In this document: one piece after another, positions 41,963 through 64,000 of the stretch
Layout: each line of letters starts with the position of its first letter
Position numbering within the stretch: position 1 is the stretch's first letter
Assembly (NCBI GenBank): GCA_019096065.1
Contig: JAGUCH010000001.1
Coordinates: 2,976,001-3,040,000 of the forward strand
Source of the DNA: Paracyclopina nana
Lineage: Eukaryota > Arthropoda > Copepoda > Cyclopoida > Cyclopettidae
Reading direction: 5' to 3'
DNA: 64,000 bases
Notes under the pieces: generated by a model
What the model saw: only the letters and a program-made list of their open reading frames with translations
Database searches by the model: none
Told to the model about the DNA's origin: nothing
Program-made: the position numbers and the translations under genes

Positions 41963-42619
41963 TCAATTTAGCATTGTGTGGTCTTGGTAAATGTTGCGCT
42001 GCTGCTCAGCCAAATCTCGCTGCCACTTCGAGTTTTGGTTAGTAATAAAGTTGATCAGTGGAAATCTGAGAAATGGCCTCGCGTGTCCACCTGCAGAAGT
42101 TGCCGCAGAAGGAGTTGTGGCCTCCTGATTCATGTCCTCCAAAACTATGTCATCGTCTCTTTGTTCTTTGTAGCTCAATGACGCAATCAGTTTGGGCCAG
42201 ACCACCTTGTAGAGGAGAGCATAGCTAGCAAAAAGGAGGACAAGCACAGTGACAAACACGACGACTCCAAACATCACGCTCAAGTTGCGACGTTGATAGG
42301 TACATTTGCAAGTGGGGCAGAGGTGTTGCTCCAGCACGGCATAGTTCTCCGGAAGCAAATCCGGAATGGCAGACAGCACGACGCTTTTGCAACTGCAATT
42401 CGGCAAATGCTCCTCTTTGCCAACGTACACTTGCGCAACAGAGCTTTTCGCCACATTGGGCACATCGAAAGGAGGACAAGTACATTTGCACCTTTCACTC
42501 AGGTGAGTGGCATACTTATCCTTGCGAGCCACGATGTGATCTGATGGATTGAAATCTTCCGCATCTGATGCGAAGCACACGTTGCAGAAAACTATTATCA
42601 CCAGACTGCACGCAATCAT
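41963..42619 (-). CDS. Tmem9: TMEM9-family transmembrane protein
   Basis: TMEM9 proteins are single-pass membrane glycoproteins of late endosomes and lysosomes. The ATG at 42619 begins a signal peptide (MIACSLVIIVFCNVCFAS); the frame stays open upstream, but that extension lacks a plausible secretory start. The luminal part carries the family's cysteine pattern: CKCTCPPF, NCSCKSVV and CPTCKCTY. One transmembrane segment follows (VVVFVTVLVLLFASYALLY). The cytosolic tail ends KWQRDLAEQQRNIYQDHTML, the strongly conserved family C-terminus. At 218 aa it is slightly longer than vertebrate TMEM9. The coding region is a single exon. Confidence 0.9.
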   Translation of the reverse strand: MIACSLVIIVFCNVCFASDAEDFNPSDHIVARKDKYATHLSERCKCTCPPFDVPNVAKSSVAQVYVGKEEHLPNCSCKSVVLSAIPDLLPENYAVLEQHLCPTCKCTYQRRNLSVMFGVVVFVTVLVLLFASYALLYKVVWPKLIASLSYKEQRDDDIVLEDMNQEATTPSAATSAGGHARPFLRFPLINFITNQNSKWQRDLAEQQRNIYQDHTMLN

Positions 42620-45372
42620 CTTAAAAATGGAAAATTGGCGTGCAGTCAGATTTTTGTAAAAAAAACGAAATTTTCCTCCACTCTCAGTGGGTGCGTTTGT
42701 TTTGAGAAAACCGTCGGGCTTTCTCTTGTTGGGTGCCCCAGAAGCTACTGTTCCTTCCCGATAGGGGTCTCTGAAAGCAACCATTTCTGCTGTCCATGTG
42801 TGATTTTTGCGGCCTCTGGCAGTAAAAACGGTCACAAAGCAACCACTAGCTGTTGCGTGCTTGATTGGCCTTCTTTGCGGTCGCTAGAAACCAGATCCAG
42901 TTAATATGGATAGGGTAATCGCTAATGATAAGGAGATCATCTGTAGCCAATTTGTATCATGGCCGTAATGATGTGAGGCCATGTGGTACAAGGATTATTT
43001 GACAGCCAACTAGACCTCAAATTCGCCTAATATTACCCAGCAAGGTAATGTTTGCTGCAGCTCCGCTAATTAATTGCAGCTAGTTTTCTTGCCCATGGCC
43101 CGAGGAAATTATATTAGTCTTCACTTATCTCACTAACTCTTAATAAAAGAAGAGGAAAATGGCATAAAAGCCAGTTGACTTTGTGAAAAACTTCCATGAC
43201 CTAAGAATCTTTAAAGTAAAAATGGCTTAATGTAGCCGTGCATATTAAATATCCAACACTAATTGACCGCGTTCTATTGTTGCCACTAACTAGCTCCAAA
43301 AGAAAAAAGTGAGTGTTTTAGCCTACCTTCTTTTGTAACTTCTTCTTTCTGTTTTTCGATGATTTTGCATAATTGATTCACATATATCGCTCTTGATTTT
43401 CCTCCTTCCTTATGGGGGAAAAAACTTTATAGGCTGAAGTAGTAATCAGGTGCAGTAGCTAGTATCAAGCAAGAATTCCTTATAAGTAACTTTACACAGT
43501 AAATGGATTCACAAAAGTTAAGCCTGTGGAGTTCATTCATATATATCAAGCTGTTTGCAGATCCTGAGTTCTAATTAGCTGTTTTACCTGAAAATGAAGT
43601 GTAAGGCCTTGAAGTAGCAAGTACTAATTCTCTAATTACGCGCGAGCAGTGACTATTACTTTCTAAATTATCCTTCTCATATGAATGAATGACCGATATT
43701 TTTGACGACCAGTGAGCATTAACCATATATATAGCGCTCAGGCAATGTAAATTAATCTCCCCTTGACGCAACAAATATAGTGAAGCTACTTTTATAACAC
43801 ATGTAGTTGTATCAAGCCGTTTTATAAAAAAGCGAAAAAAATCCTAAATATGCATTTTTGGCACCAGCAAAAATATTAACCACTGTATTAGCCAAGTTTC
43901 TCGCAAGCAAAAAGAAATGAGCACTTTGCGAGCTATTTCTGAATCCAAATCTTTTGTAACATTTTGGCTCAACGATTGGCTGCTCTCATGTCAACATGAA
44001 TCAGCTCGTTAACGCAGAAATTCAAAGGAAAAACCCCGGAAAATCATCCGGACGGATTCTCGTAAAGGATATTTTGAAGGCAATTTTAAGGGTCCCAATT
44101 TTCAAATAGAGTTAGGTGATTTCCGCTCTAGCTGACGAAATCTCTTAGGAAGCTCGTAACGGAAAGGACTAGAAGTAGTTCATACTGCCCTTTCACTCTC
44201 AGTAGCACAAATGATGTGATTGAATTTCGAAGAAAAACGTTCGCACATCATTGAGTGTACGCACTTCTGGTTCTCTTAGGCATATTACAAGTGGAACGGA
44301 ATCCAAGCAAACTGACTCACTTGGCTTACATTTCAAACTAAAACTTTCTTGTTCGCGCCAGCCAGTGTAACCTTAACCAGAAACCTTTCCTCGTGGCAAT
44401 TTTAAGCTGGAACGAGGTCCATATGCTTGAAAAGCTGTAAGAAATCCACACGTTTACAAATCCTCCAAATCTGCGGAGAAATTACCTCGCCACTGAAAAA
44501 AGTCTTTTTTAAGCTACTCGTACTATGAAAGTTGTAAGATGGTTCGAGAATACAAAGAAAAACTTCCCTGTAATTGGGCACCTGTTTCCTTGGCAAAAAA
44601 GATGGGATTCATGCTCAATAAACCAGTGCGTGCGAACATAGGCAGTTGCGAAAAAATAATCCTGGTAGGTAGCATTACGAATGATCTGAATTTCATACGG
44701 AAGCATCAGTAGTCAGTAATTGGTGTATTAAGGAGATCTAGCTAGGCAATTTGATAACGACGTCGCCCGACTGTTATCAAATTTCGGAGTCGCGCGGTGC
44801 AGCGCTGTATTATAGCCTAGTTAAACAATATCGTGGTTGGTGGCAAGTTACTTTTATGGTCTTGGAATTGTTCGGTACTGGTTCGAGAGAGTACAATGGC
44901 AGCGTGGCCGCAGTCTCGCGCCCTCGAGGCCTTCAACGACGACGACGTCGACAGCATTGCGAGCTCCTCCGAAGGCCCACTCCGCCGTCGTAAATATACG
45001 AGACCATATCCTTCACTAACTTTCAGTTCGAGCTGGCAATCCGTAGGAGAAGCTACGCGTCCTGCAAACTGCTTTTGTTGCAATTCCATAGTAAGGATCT
45101 AGAAAGCGCACGCATAACTACCACGGCTGAATACATACATACGTAAGGGTGAGTCACTGGATTTTTTGCTTATGCCCCCCGCCGCTCAACGGACATGCAT
45201 CCCATGCTAACGCTAGGCCTTTCGTTTGGCAGCATTGTACCATCCTTCATGATGATGCCAAGTCGCCGGGAAGGTGAACGAGGAGAAGAGCAGCAGCAAC
45301 GACGCGAGCACAGCAACTAGTGGATCTTGACCGCAGTGGTGACTTTTGACTTTTTTGAGCGCAAAACTAATA
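42620..45372. other. Intergenic, divergent upstream regions of TMEM9 and the neuropeptide gene
   Basis: No gene recognised. The right part (about 44.8-45.3 kb) is GC-richer with two or three short frames and probably holds leader exon(s) and promoter of the neuropeptide precursor, but I could not define them. Confidence 0.4.
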
Positions 45373-48300
45373 ATGCATTCAGTGATAAGCTCGGCCTCGA
45401 GGCCACAATGCTCCAGCTTCCTCCTGTCCTCTCTGTGCCTCCTGCTTGTCATGGCTTCCCCCTGGAGAACAGGAGCGGCCTCAGAGGCTGAAATCGCCAC
45501 ACCTACCACCGTCACCGTCCTGCCAAAAACAACAGAGTCTTCAGTGGACACGACGACTACCACGACGCTGGCGGCCTCGGGCATCGCACGTCTCAAGGCT
45601 GAATTGGCCCGGCCCGAGCAAGAGGACAAGATGGAGGTGGGCCACCTTGACATCCGCGATGTCGACGTCACCGCGGACCACGAGGAGGCTCTGGCCGATC
45701 GCAAGGACGAGGTCAAGTTCGCGTCTGGCCTTTGGTTGGCCCGGTCAAAGAGGTCAACGGCCTCGGCCAATAGCAGATACCTCCACAACGGCAGCAGTTG
45801 GAAGCGGCGAGGCCGGGTCCACGCGATGATGGACGATGATGACACCAACGAGTCTTCCTCCCTGAATCATCATCATCAGCAGCAGCAGTCAGATCACAGT
45901 TATCATCATGTGCCAGTTCTCAGTAGCATAGCGGACAGTAACGAGATGATGGCCACGGAGCTTATGGCCGCCGGCCGCGATATGGCCATGCAAATGATGA
46001 AGCGCAGGCCTCCACCCGGAGGGCAAGGCCGCATGTACGACGTGCCCCAAATCGGTGAGCAATCCTTCCTAATTGCAGCAGAAATCATGTCGCAGACCAT
46101 TTTCGGTGCGGATTTATTGAGAAAGCGACCTGTTGCGCGGCGACACCGCGCGGCCTGCAAATAATAGCGTCTCCGAAGCAGCCGTGGAAATTTGCAAATT
46201 ACACACATACATATGCTCACGCGTGCATTCGACTAGTGCGAGGGGCCCGCGCGAGTCATCTGGAAAAAAGCGTGGGTTGCTGGAAGAGCTAGCCGCAATC
46301 GTGGCTCTCGCCACCGGTCGGAAAAAAGCGAGGCTTTTCAGGCCGGCCTGGGCCTGGTCGGCCCTACTGCTTCCATTTGGTCTTCCTTTCAGTTGTTTTC
46401 AAAACATGCCATGGGCCTTCTGCTCCGCTGTCATGTGGCTGCAGTGCAGAAGGCGCGTGATGACGCAATTGTGACGTCAGCGCTTCATCCCAAGACAGGG
46501 TCTTTTCATGTCTTGCAAGTGCTAGCCTTGGCCTCTACGAGATGGCCTCGCGCAAGTAGAGCAAGGCCTCGCTCGCCGCCGCCGCTCCTGTCGCACTGCA
46601 GCCGCCGCCGCCGAGCCGACAGCCGTACGTAGCAGTAGAAAGCCATGAGAAAGAAAGGCCTACGCCCCCATCCACCCACACAACCGTGGCGGGCTTCTCA
46701 TGGCCTTTACACTCTGTGTTCATGGCCTTTGTTCCTCCTTCACACACGCGTTGGCGGCTGCAGAGTGGCGGTCTCCAGGTGGGAAATCAACGGGGAGCTA
46801 TTAGAGAGCGCGAGCTTCCAAGATGCTACTAGCCTCAAATGTGGTTGTAGCCAAGAACTATGACCGAGTCGCCGTGATTACCTTGCCAATTCAGGCGATC
46901 TAGGCTACTTATTATAGCTCATGATGCTCGCCGGAAAAACTCAACGTATTTTAGCCATAATCAAAGCGTGCATGCCAAAGAAGTGGCCATTATGATTTCT
47001 CCATTGCTATGCTTAACATACAATGGTTGTAGTATGTAGGGAGAACAATGAATGGGCCAGAAACTTTTCCCTCGCTTTCTAAAATTAGCCGGCCCCGATT
47101 TTGTAACGATCAGCAGTATAGTATGTGTAGTGGTGGCTTGACTTCAAGGTTTACAGCTTTGGTGGGCCCATATATTAGGAGCACATACTAGTATCTCTTG
47201 GCAGTCAGGGCACTTCGCCAACTATGCAGTAGGCTGAGTTGTGAATGATTATGGGCGAAACTAGCAGTAATCACATTGGATAGAGGCCGGGGAAAAAGTG
47301 TTCGCGCTGAGTAGTAGGAGCCACAGTTTGTTGGCCGTCCTCTTTATAGAAACCCGCGGTCTATTTTGGGAGTATTGTTATTGGACCACCACGCTTCCAG
47401 AGTTGTGGGATTTGTTGCTTTCACCTTGGAGCATTCGGCAAAAGAAGTATCTATTATTGAAGTGTCACTCATTCGCGACAATTCTATCATCTTGGGAGTG
47501 AATGGGGAGCATTTGAGGAGTAGGCCTTCTCCGACAATAGCTCGCAATTTAAACAAGGAGCAATTTGCGCGAGGACATTGGAAAGCCCACTAGCACATAT
47601 AGTACAGTGTAAAAGGTCAGATTGAATGGGGTTCCCCATGAAGACTCAACGCCACGACATGTCGTAAATTGCCAGCAAAACTGCTTGCGTGACTATATTT
47701 AGCGCCTATACTTTTAGGTGTGTGTGACACCATGAATGTAGTGTTGTATATGTATGCTAACAGGTCTTGGGACTACAATAGCCACAGCAGCTCAGCGCTG
47801 TACTGGTTTAGGCACACTATGTAATAATAATGCCTCTAAAAATAACCCGAACAAAAGTGCGAGCGAACCAGGCTAGCTGCAATTATGCCTTTCTTGTTCT
47901 TTCTCTCCGAAAAATCTCAATTATATTCGAAATGGTGGCAGCCACTGGCTATATGGCAGTTGTTATGCTTTATGTATGTACAAGTATCCAGTCGTCATTT
48001 TTGCTGGCACTATTACTGTCAAGCGTTGTACATATATACGCCATGATATGATGAACGCTACATAAGCAGCGAACATTCATTCATCCTCTTTAAAAATTCG
48101 TGCTGAAGCTGGAATGAGGGAACACGTTCTAAACACCAAAATGACTTGGTTGCGAGCATTATTGCATTGACGTCAGAATCTTTGAGTTGAAAGCCAAATT
48201 ATACGTGTGAGCCAACCTTTAGAGACAATAATGCCTATAATGGCAGGATTGGTTGCGGCACGTGCAAGGCATGAGTTAAAAATCTAAATTTACTACAGGG

Positions 48301-50146
48301 CCCATTTGTCTTCTAATTCATGCTATACTTACCTACATAGCAGTCAGCTCTCTAGATAGCTCTTGCGCGCGCTTGCTCAGCAGACCAATTAGTTAATCCA
48401 TTGTTTTGCGGTGGTTATTAGCTGGTGCAGGGAGACGACAGAGCTGGGTATAGCGCCAGGTTAATGGCTAATAACGATTCTATGAATAATGATGACATCA
48501 ACAACACCCCAGAAATAGTAAGGCATAATAACGCGTCGCGCAAATACATATAGGAGCAGCATGAGAAATAGAATAGTAGTAGTAGCTATTTATTGATCCA
48601 GTGGCTGCGCGACGGAAAAAAGGAACTTGTCGCCGCTCAGCACCACCACTAGTCAGTCTTCTGGACCGTGATGATAGAACTCAGAGCCAAGAATAGCATT
48701 CGAACTAGAAAGCGCGGGACAAAAAGGAGAAAGAGAGCGAGGGAGGGGAGGGAGAGGGGCGAAAACGCATCCGAAAAAAGGCTCTCTATTTTCGGCCTTA
48801 TCTCTTCTTGCACTTCAAAACGAGCCTCCTTTTTTCCATCTCATCATGGCCGGAATTTCTTGAAATTTCAAGGGTGTGTGCGCATGTCCGAAGCAACGCG
48901 ATGGTAGCTTCAAAAGTGGTCTGGGTGCGGTGATGGAGGAAAGCAGTTGAAATGCTGTAGCAACTAGGGGAGAAAAATTTGCTTTTAGCAGCCGCGTATA
49001 TCCTTAGCATGTACGCTGGCTTTGCTGGGAGCTAAGCGCGCCAACTGGTAAATAGCAAAGGATGCATGCAGGGCTTGGCTAAGAATAAATGTGATGAAAT
49101 CGACCGTGGCCAACAGGATCAGCGGCTATATCTGGTACACACGATGATCCACATCATCATGATCGAAAATAGATGGGCCATCCAAGCCCTAATAGATGTG
49201 TCGCGCGCGCTGCTGCTAATTAGATCTGTGCAGCCCGTAGATCAATTGCTCTGAGTTGATGCTGAGCCAGCTCTTGCTCTCACAACGGCTGCTTCTGGAC
49301 GTTTTAATGCAGATTATATGCTGGGCACGTGTCAGCATTCATGCGAAACTGGCGGAGACCGCCAGCCAGCAGACTTGGGCCTTTTTCCAAAGCGACTGCT
49401 TCATAAAGCGAGATATTGTTGTAATTTTTGGCGATATTCGCGGGCATGGTGCAGCCTCGGGCAAATGTGGGAACTTGAGTTGTAAAAGTGTCATGAATGG
49501 AGTAGACTGCTCCTGTTCGACGAAAAGGCCTCGACGATGGCGGCCTCCGCGGCGTAACGTCGGCTGATGCTGCGCTCGTGGTGGCAGTGGAAGCAGCGGC
49601 TTTCTCAACCCATTGCATCCATATAAGAAAGAATGAATGAAAGCCTTTGCACAATTCTACAACCATATCTACGTTCGTTCTGTACTTGTGGCCCATTTCG
49701 GCCCATTTACAGCATAGACGTCCAGAAATGTCGTCGTATGTAGCGGCCGGCCGCTGCCGCGCGCGCCGCCTTTCGGTCGATGCTACGTGACCAAAGTGCT
49801 ACTGCAGATGATGTCAGAAATGTACCACCATAGCACTAGTGTTTAACTTACTATTTGCAGAATGCCCTCGATCAGAGGACCGAATGGAACGATTTGCCTG
49901 CCCCTCGCCTGATTTTAGAGGCCGATATCGATGCATTGATGACCGATCACTCTGTGACGGCTTTTTTGATTGTCCATCCCGTGAGGACGAAAACCCAGAC
50001 ATGTGCCTCTTCTACAAAACGGTAACGCTACAGCCGAGGCCAATTCCGAGCGTGCTAATCATATCCCTCTCTTTCTCACAACGCAGACCAAGGCTCACTT
50101 GGACATTCTGGCAGAAGCGCTGCTTAGGTGGGCCCGTGGTCGTTAG
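45373..50146 (+). CDS. Prohormone-4-like neuropeptide precursor with LDL-receptor class A domain
   Basis: Exons are 45373-46054, 49861-50021 and 50087-50146, with matching phases, giving 300 aa. A hydrophobic segment near the N-terminus (SSFLLSSLCLLLVMASP) is the likely signal peptide. A poorly conserved middle part is rich in Thr, His and Gln and has dibasic or furin-like sites (RSKR, KRRGR, MKRRP). The last 75 residues hold a six-cysteine LDLa module (CPRSEDRMERFAC, RCIDDRSLCDGFFDC, PSREDENPDMC). The tail after it is TKAHLDILAEALLRWARGR. This arrangement, with the LDLa module next to a helical WARGR tail, matches arthropod prohormone-4 precursors as I know them. The mature peptide cannot be fixed from sequence alone. 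The ATG at 45373 is the first in frame before the signal peptide. Confidence 0.8.
46055..49860 (+). other. Intron 1 of the prohormone-4-like gene (3.8 kb)
   Basis: Donor G/GTGAGC after 46054 and acceptor TTTGCAG ending 49860. No protein-like frame or clear transposon was found inside; the GC-rich first 700 bp may hold regulatory sequence. Confidence 0.75.
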
Positions 50147-52293
50147 AGCGCTAAATTTAAGCGTCGTTTTCAAATGGAGAGCTGGTTCATAACTTATTTA
50201 CTTAGATGGCCAACTACAATCAATATCATCAAGCTACTGCAACGCTTGTTTTTTCGAGCACAACACATGACTATAAAAAAGTTGCTGCCGCCGTTGGACG
50301 TTTTGATATCTACTATACTACCTAAAATCCGCTACTATACTACGTACTACTACTGCTACTATTTTGAATCCTCTCGAAGAAGCTGGCAACAAAAAGTTGG
50401 AGCCTCGTGATCATCATCCCGCAACTCACGCAGCGCCCAACTATACACCACTTATTTGACTTGATGCCATATGATGACTAATAACATTACTACTATATAT
50501 ATCGTCTTAGATGAAAAACACACATTCCTGCGACCGACTTTTTTGATCTCAAGTACTATAAATGTGCTTTCTATACATATATACTATATACATATAAAAA
50601 TAATACATGATGGCACATTCGCCACTCTTTTATGTTGATGTCGTCGTCACAACTACTTGATTTCCACCACCAATAATTCTTCCTTCTCTCATCTTCGTCA
50701 TTGAAATCCAGTGAATATGTTGTTGATGCGGCCCCACCCCCACAACGCTATGACTTGACGAGAGAAAGCAAATAACTTCATGTAAGCCCTTGACACTGAT
50801 CGTGCGAATGTTGAGCAAGATGCTTTCTTTGATTAAAGCCCCATCAACCGTGCAGTAGTTGTGGTACGGTTGCCACTTGCTGCAGTATGCATTTTTCCTC
50901 CTTCTCAAGCTTAGTTTCTACTGCTGCTGTTCAAATTGTTCAATCCCACCAAAAGCTTTCTACAAGTAAGCCGGAAAGTTAATTTTGGTTTAGCAGCACA
51001 TCTTGTTGTTGCACAAAGAATAAATAGTAAGATGAATCATCTCTGCTAATACAGCTACACCCACCGCACACTATATTAAATTAGAGGCAACTTACTCAGA
51101 TTTGGTGCCCCCCTCCTTCTCTAATAAATATATGAGGGAAATCGTGCATCGTTCCTCATAAAAAATCAAAGCACATGCACAAAACACACACATATGTAGT
51201 ACATGCAGTGTAATTCAAATAATTGCGATCACTTTAGTTAAAAGTGTATACAATTCTCTGAAACAGGCTGCATATACAGATGTACTCACCTCCAAATACA
51301 TACATACTTTGTTGTTTTTAAAACACACACACACACACAGGCACATATTTGATCCAACACCACCCACCGCAGAGAAAATGTACTTCCAGTATTGAAGGGG
51401 AAACATGAACGATTACTATTTAATACTTACAATCATTGCTGTATTGCTTTTATTAACAACGCCTCACAACCACATAAGAGAACCATGATGCTACGACCGC
51501 TGATGTAAAATACCGTGTGAACGTAAAAATCTTTACCCCCGCCCGAACATCACCTGGCCCCGTACTCTAAAAACGCTTGATTTAAATGTAATATGTATTA
51601 GGATGATGCTATATCCGTTAGCAATTCAAAAGTGTTATTTTTTCCATCGACTTTACTACAGTAACTGATTTGCAAGTTGAAACAGCGCCCGCAGCTCCTC
51701 GGAAAGAAATGTGTAACCCTGGAAGAAACACGCGCTCTGGGAATAGGAAACGCTGTTGCTGTCGCTGCTCTTAGGAAATACTTACAAAAAATATTGCTGT
51801 GTGTACCACTACTAGACTAGAAACAACGTCAAGTTCGTTATGTTACGATACATATTACAAAAATACTAGTGAAAATGATGATGATGCCGCGCGTATCGTT
51901 TCTGCGTGTGCAGACACCATACAAATATATATATCTATATATATCTATATATGCTAAATAAAACGATTACAACTTAAAGAGTACGAGTATATTTCGACGA
52001 TTGGACAGCTATATGCAGGAGTGGTGCAATCACAGACAACGTATAAAATGCATCACAGGCTACTGAAGCAAAACAGTTTTGCATTCAGTCATCCCAAAAA
52101 TCATTCCTACAAAGAAAATGACTACACTGACTGGCTAACTTAAGAGCTCGCAATTTTTTGGTGATGAGGGTTATAACATTTCATTTTTCGTGAGCAGCTA
52201 AACTGTAGAAGTAGTAGTACATCATTAAACAATGAGATCATGGCCAAAATCACATAATACAAAAGAATAACTGAATTGGTCTTTTGGGGGGTT
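50147..52293. other. 3' region of the prohormone-4-like gene and intergenic DNA
   Basis: AT-rich, with short (TA)n and (CA)n tracts, for example (ATCTAT) repeats near 51930-51950. AATAAA motifs on the plus strand near 51019, 51122 and 51956 are candidate poly(A) signals, suggesting a long 3'UTR. No coding frame is convincing. Confidence 0.5.
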
Positions 52294-63961
<11,668 letters not shown>

Positions 63962-64000
63962 CTGTTTAAAGAGACAACTGTTGCTGTCAATCACTTTTAA

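Overview
The window is animal nuclear DNA, almost certainly from an arthropod. Genes are split by introns with GT/AG junctions that join in phase, many of them only 55-110 bp long. The gene content fits too: a BTB-C2H2 locus built like lola or mod(mdg4), a prohormone-4-type neuropeptide precursor, and a probable ceramide phosphoethanolamine synthase, an enzyme typical of arthropods. A crustacean-like genome is plausible, but I cannot name the species or rule out a chelicerate. I joined exons by hand and checked that the reading phase carries across each junction.

Layout. 1-19 kb holds FOXO (+ strand, 4 coding exons), whose forkhead domain is cut by a 10.4 kb intron carrying two palindromic transposon-like elements. 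19.3-25.7 kb (- strand) is a BTB transcription factor: one BTB exon followed by 12 intact alternative two-finger C2H2 terminal exons and two degenerate ones, all starting in the same phase. A 0.6 kb divergent promoter separates it from Rpn10/PSMD4 (+), which converges on a small coiled-coil/polyproline/WH2-like protein (-). 29-30 kb holds an LTR-retroelement scrap between two identical 170 bp direct repeats. 30.5-33.7 kb is a copine (-), and its 1.2 kb intron contains a whole intronless CDP-alcohol phosphotransferase gene on the opposite strand. 34-39 kb has no convincing gene but carries a Tc1/mariner-like MITE. 39.5-41.4 kb is a nuclear-receptor ligand-binding-domain protein (+) with no visible DNA-binding domain, convergent with a TMEM9-family gene (-). 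45.4-50.1 kb is the prohormone-4-like precursor (+). 52.3-64 kb is p90 ribosomal S6 kinase (-), whose first coding exon(s) lie beyond the right edge; its 5 kb intron holds a perfect 351 bp tandem duplication and two foldback elements.

Functionally these are unrelated neighbours: insulin/growth signalling (FOXO, RSK), transcription (BTB-ZF, nuclear-receptor-like), proteasome (Rpn10), membrane lipid and Ca2+ biology (copine, CDP-alcohol transferase, TMEM9) and neuropeptide signalling. There is no operon logic, and no tRNA, rRNA or CRISPR was seen. The most notable items are the alternative zinc-finger exon array with its decaying members, the antisense gene nested in the copine intron, the nuclear-receptor LBD without a DBD, and a FOXO whose first Akt site appears to be lost.
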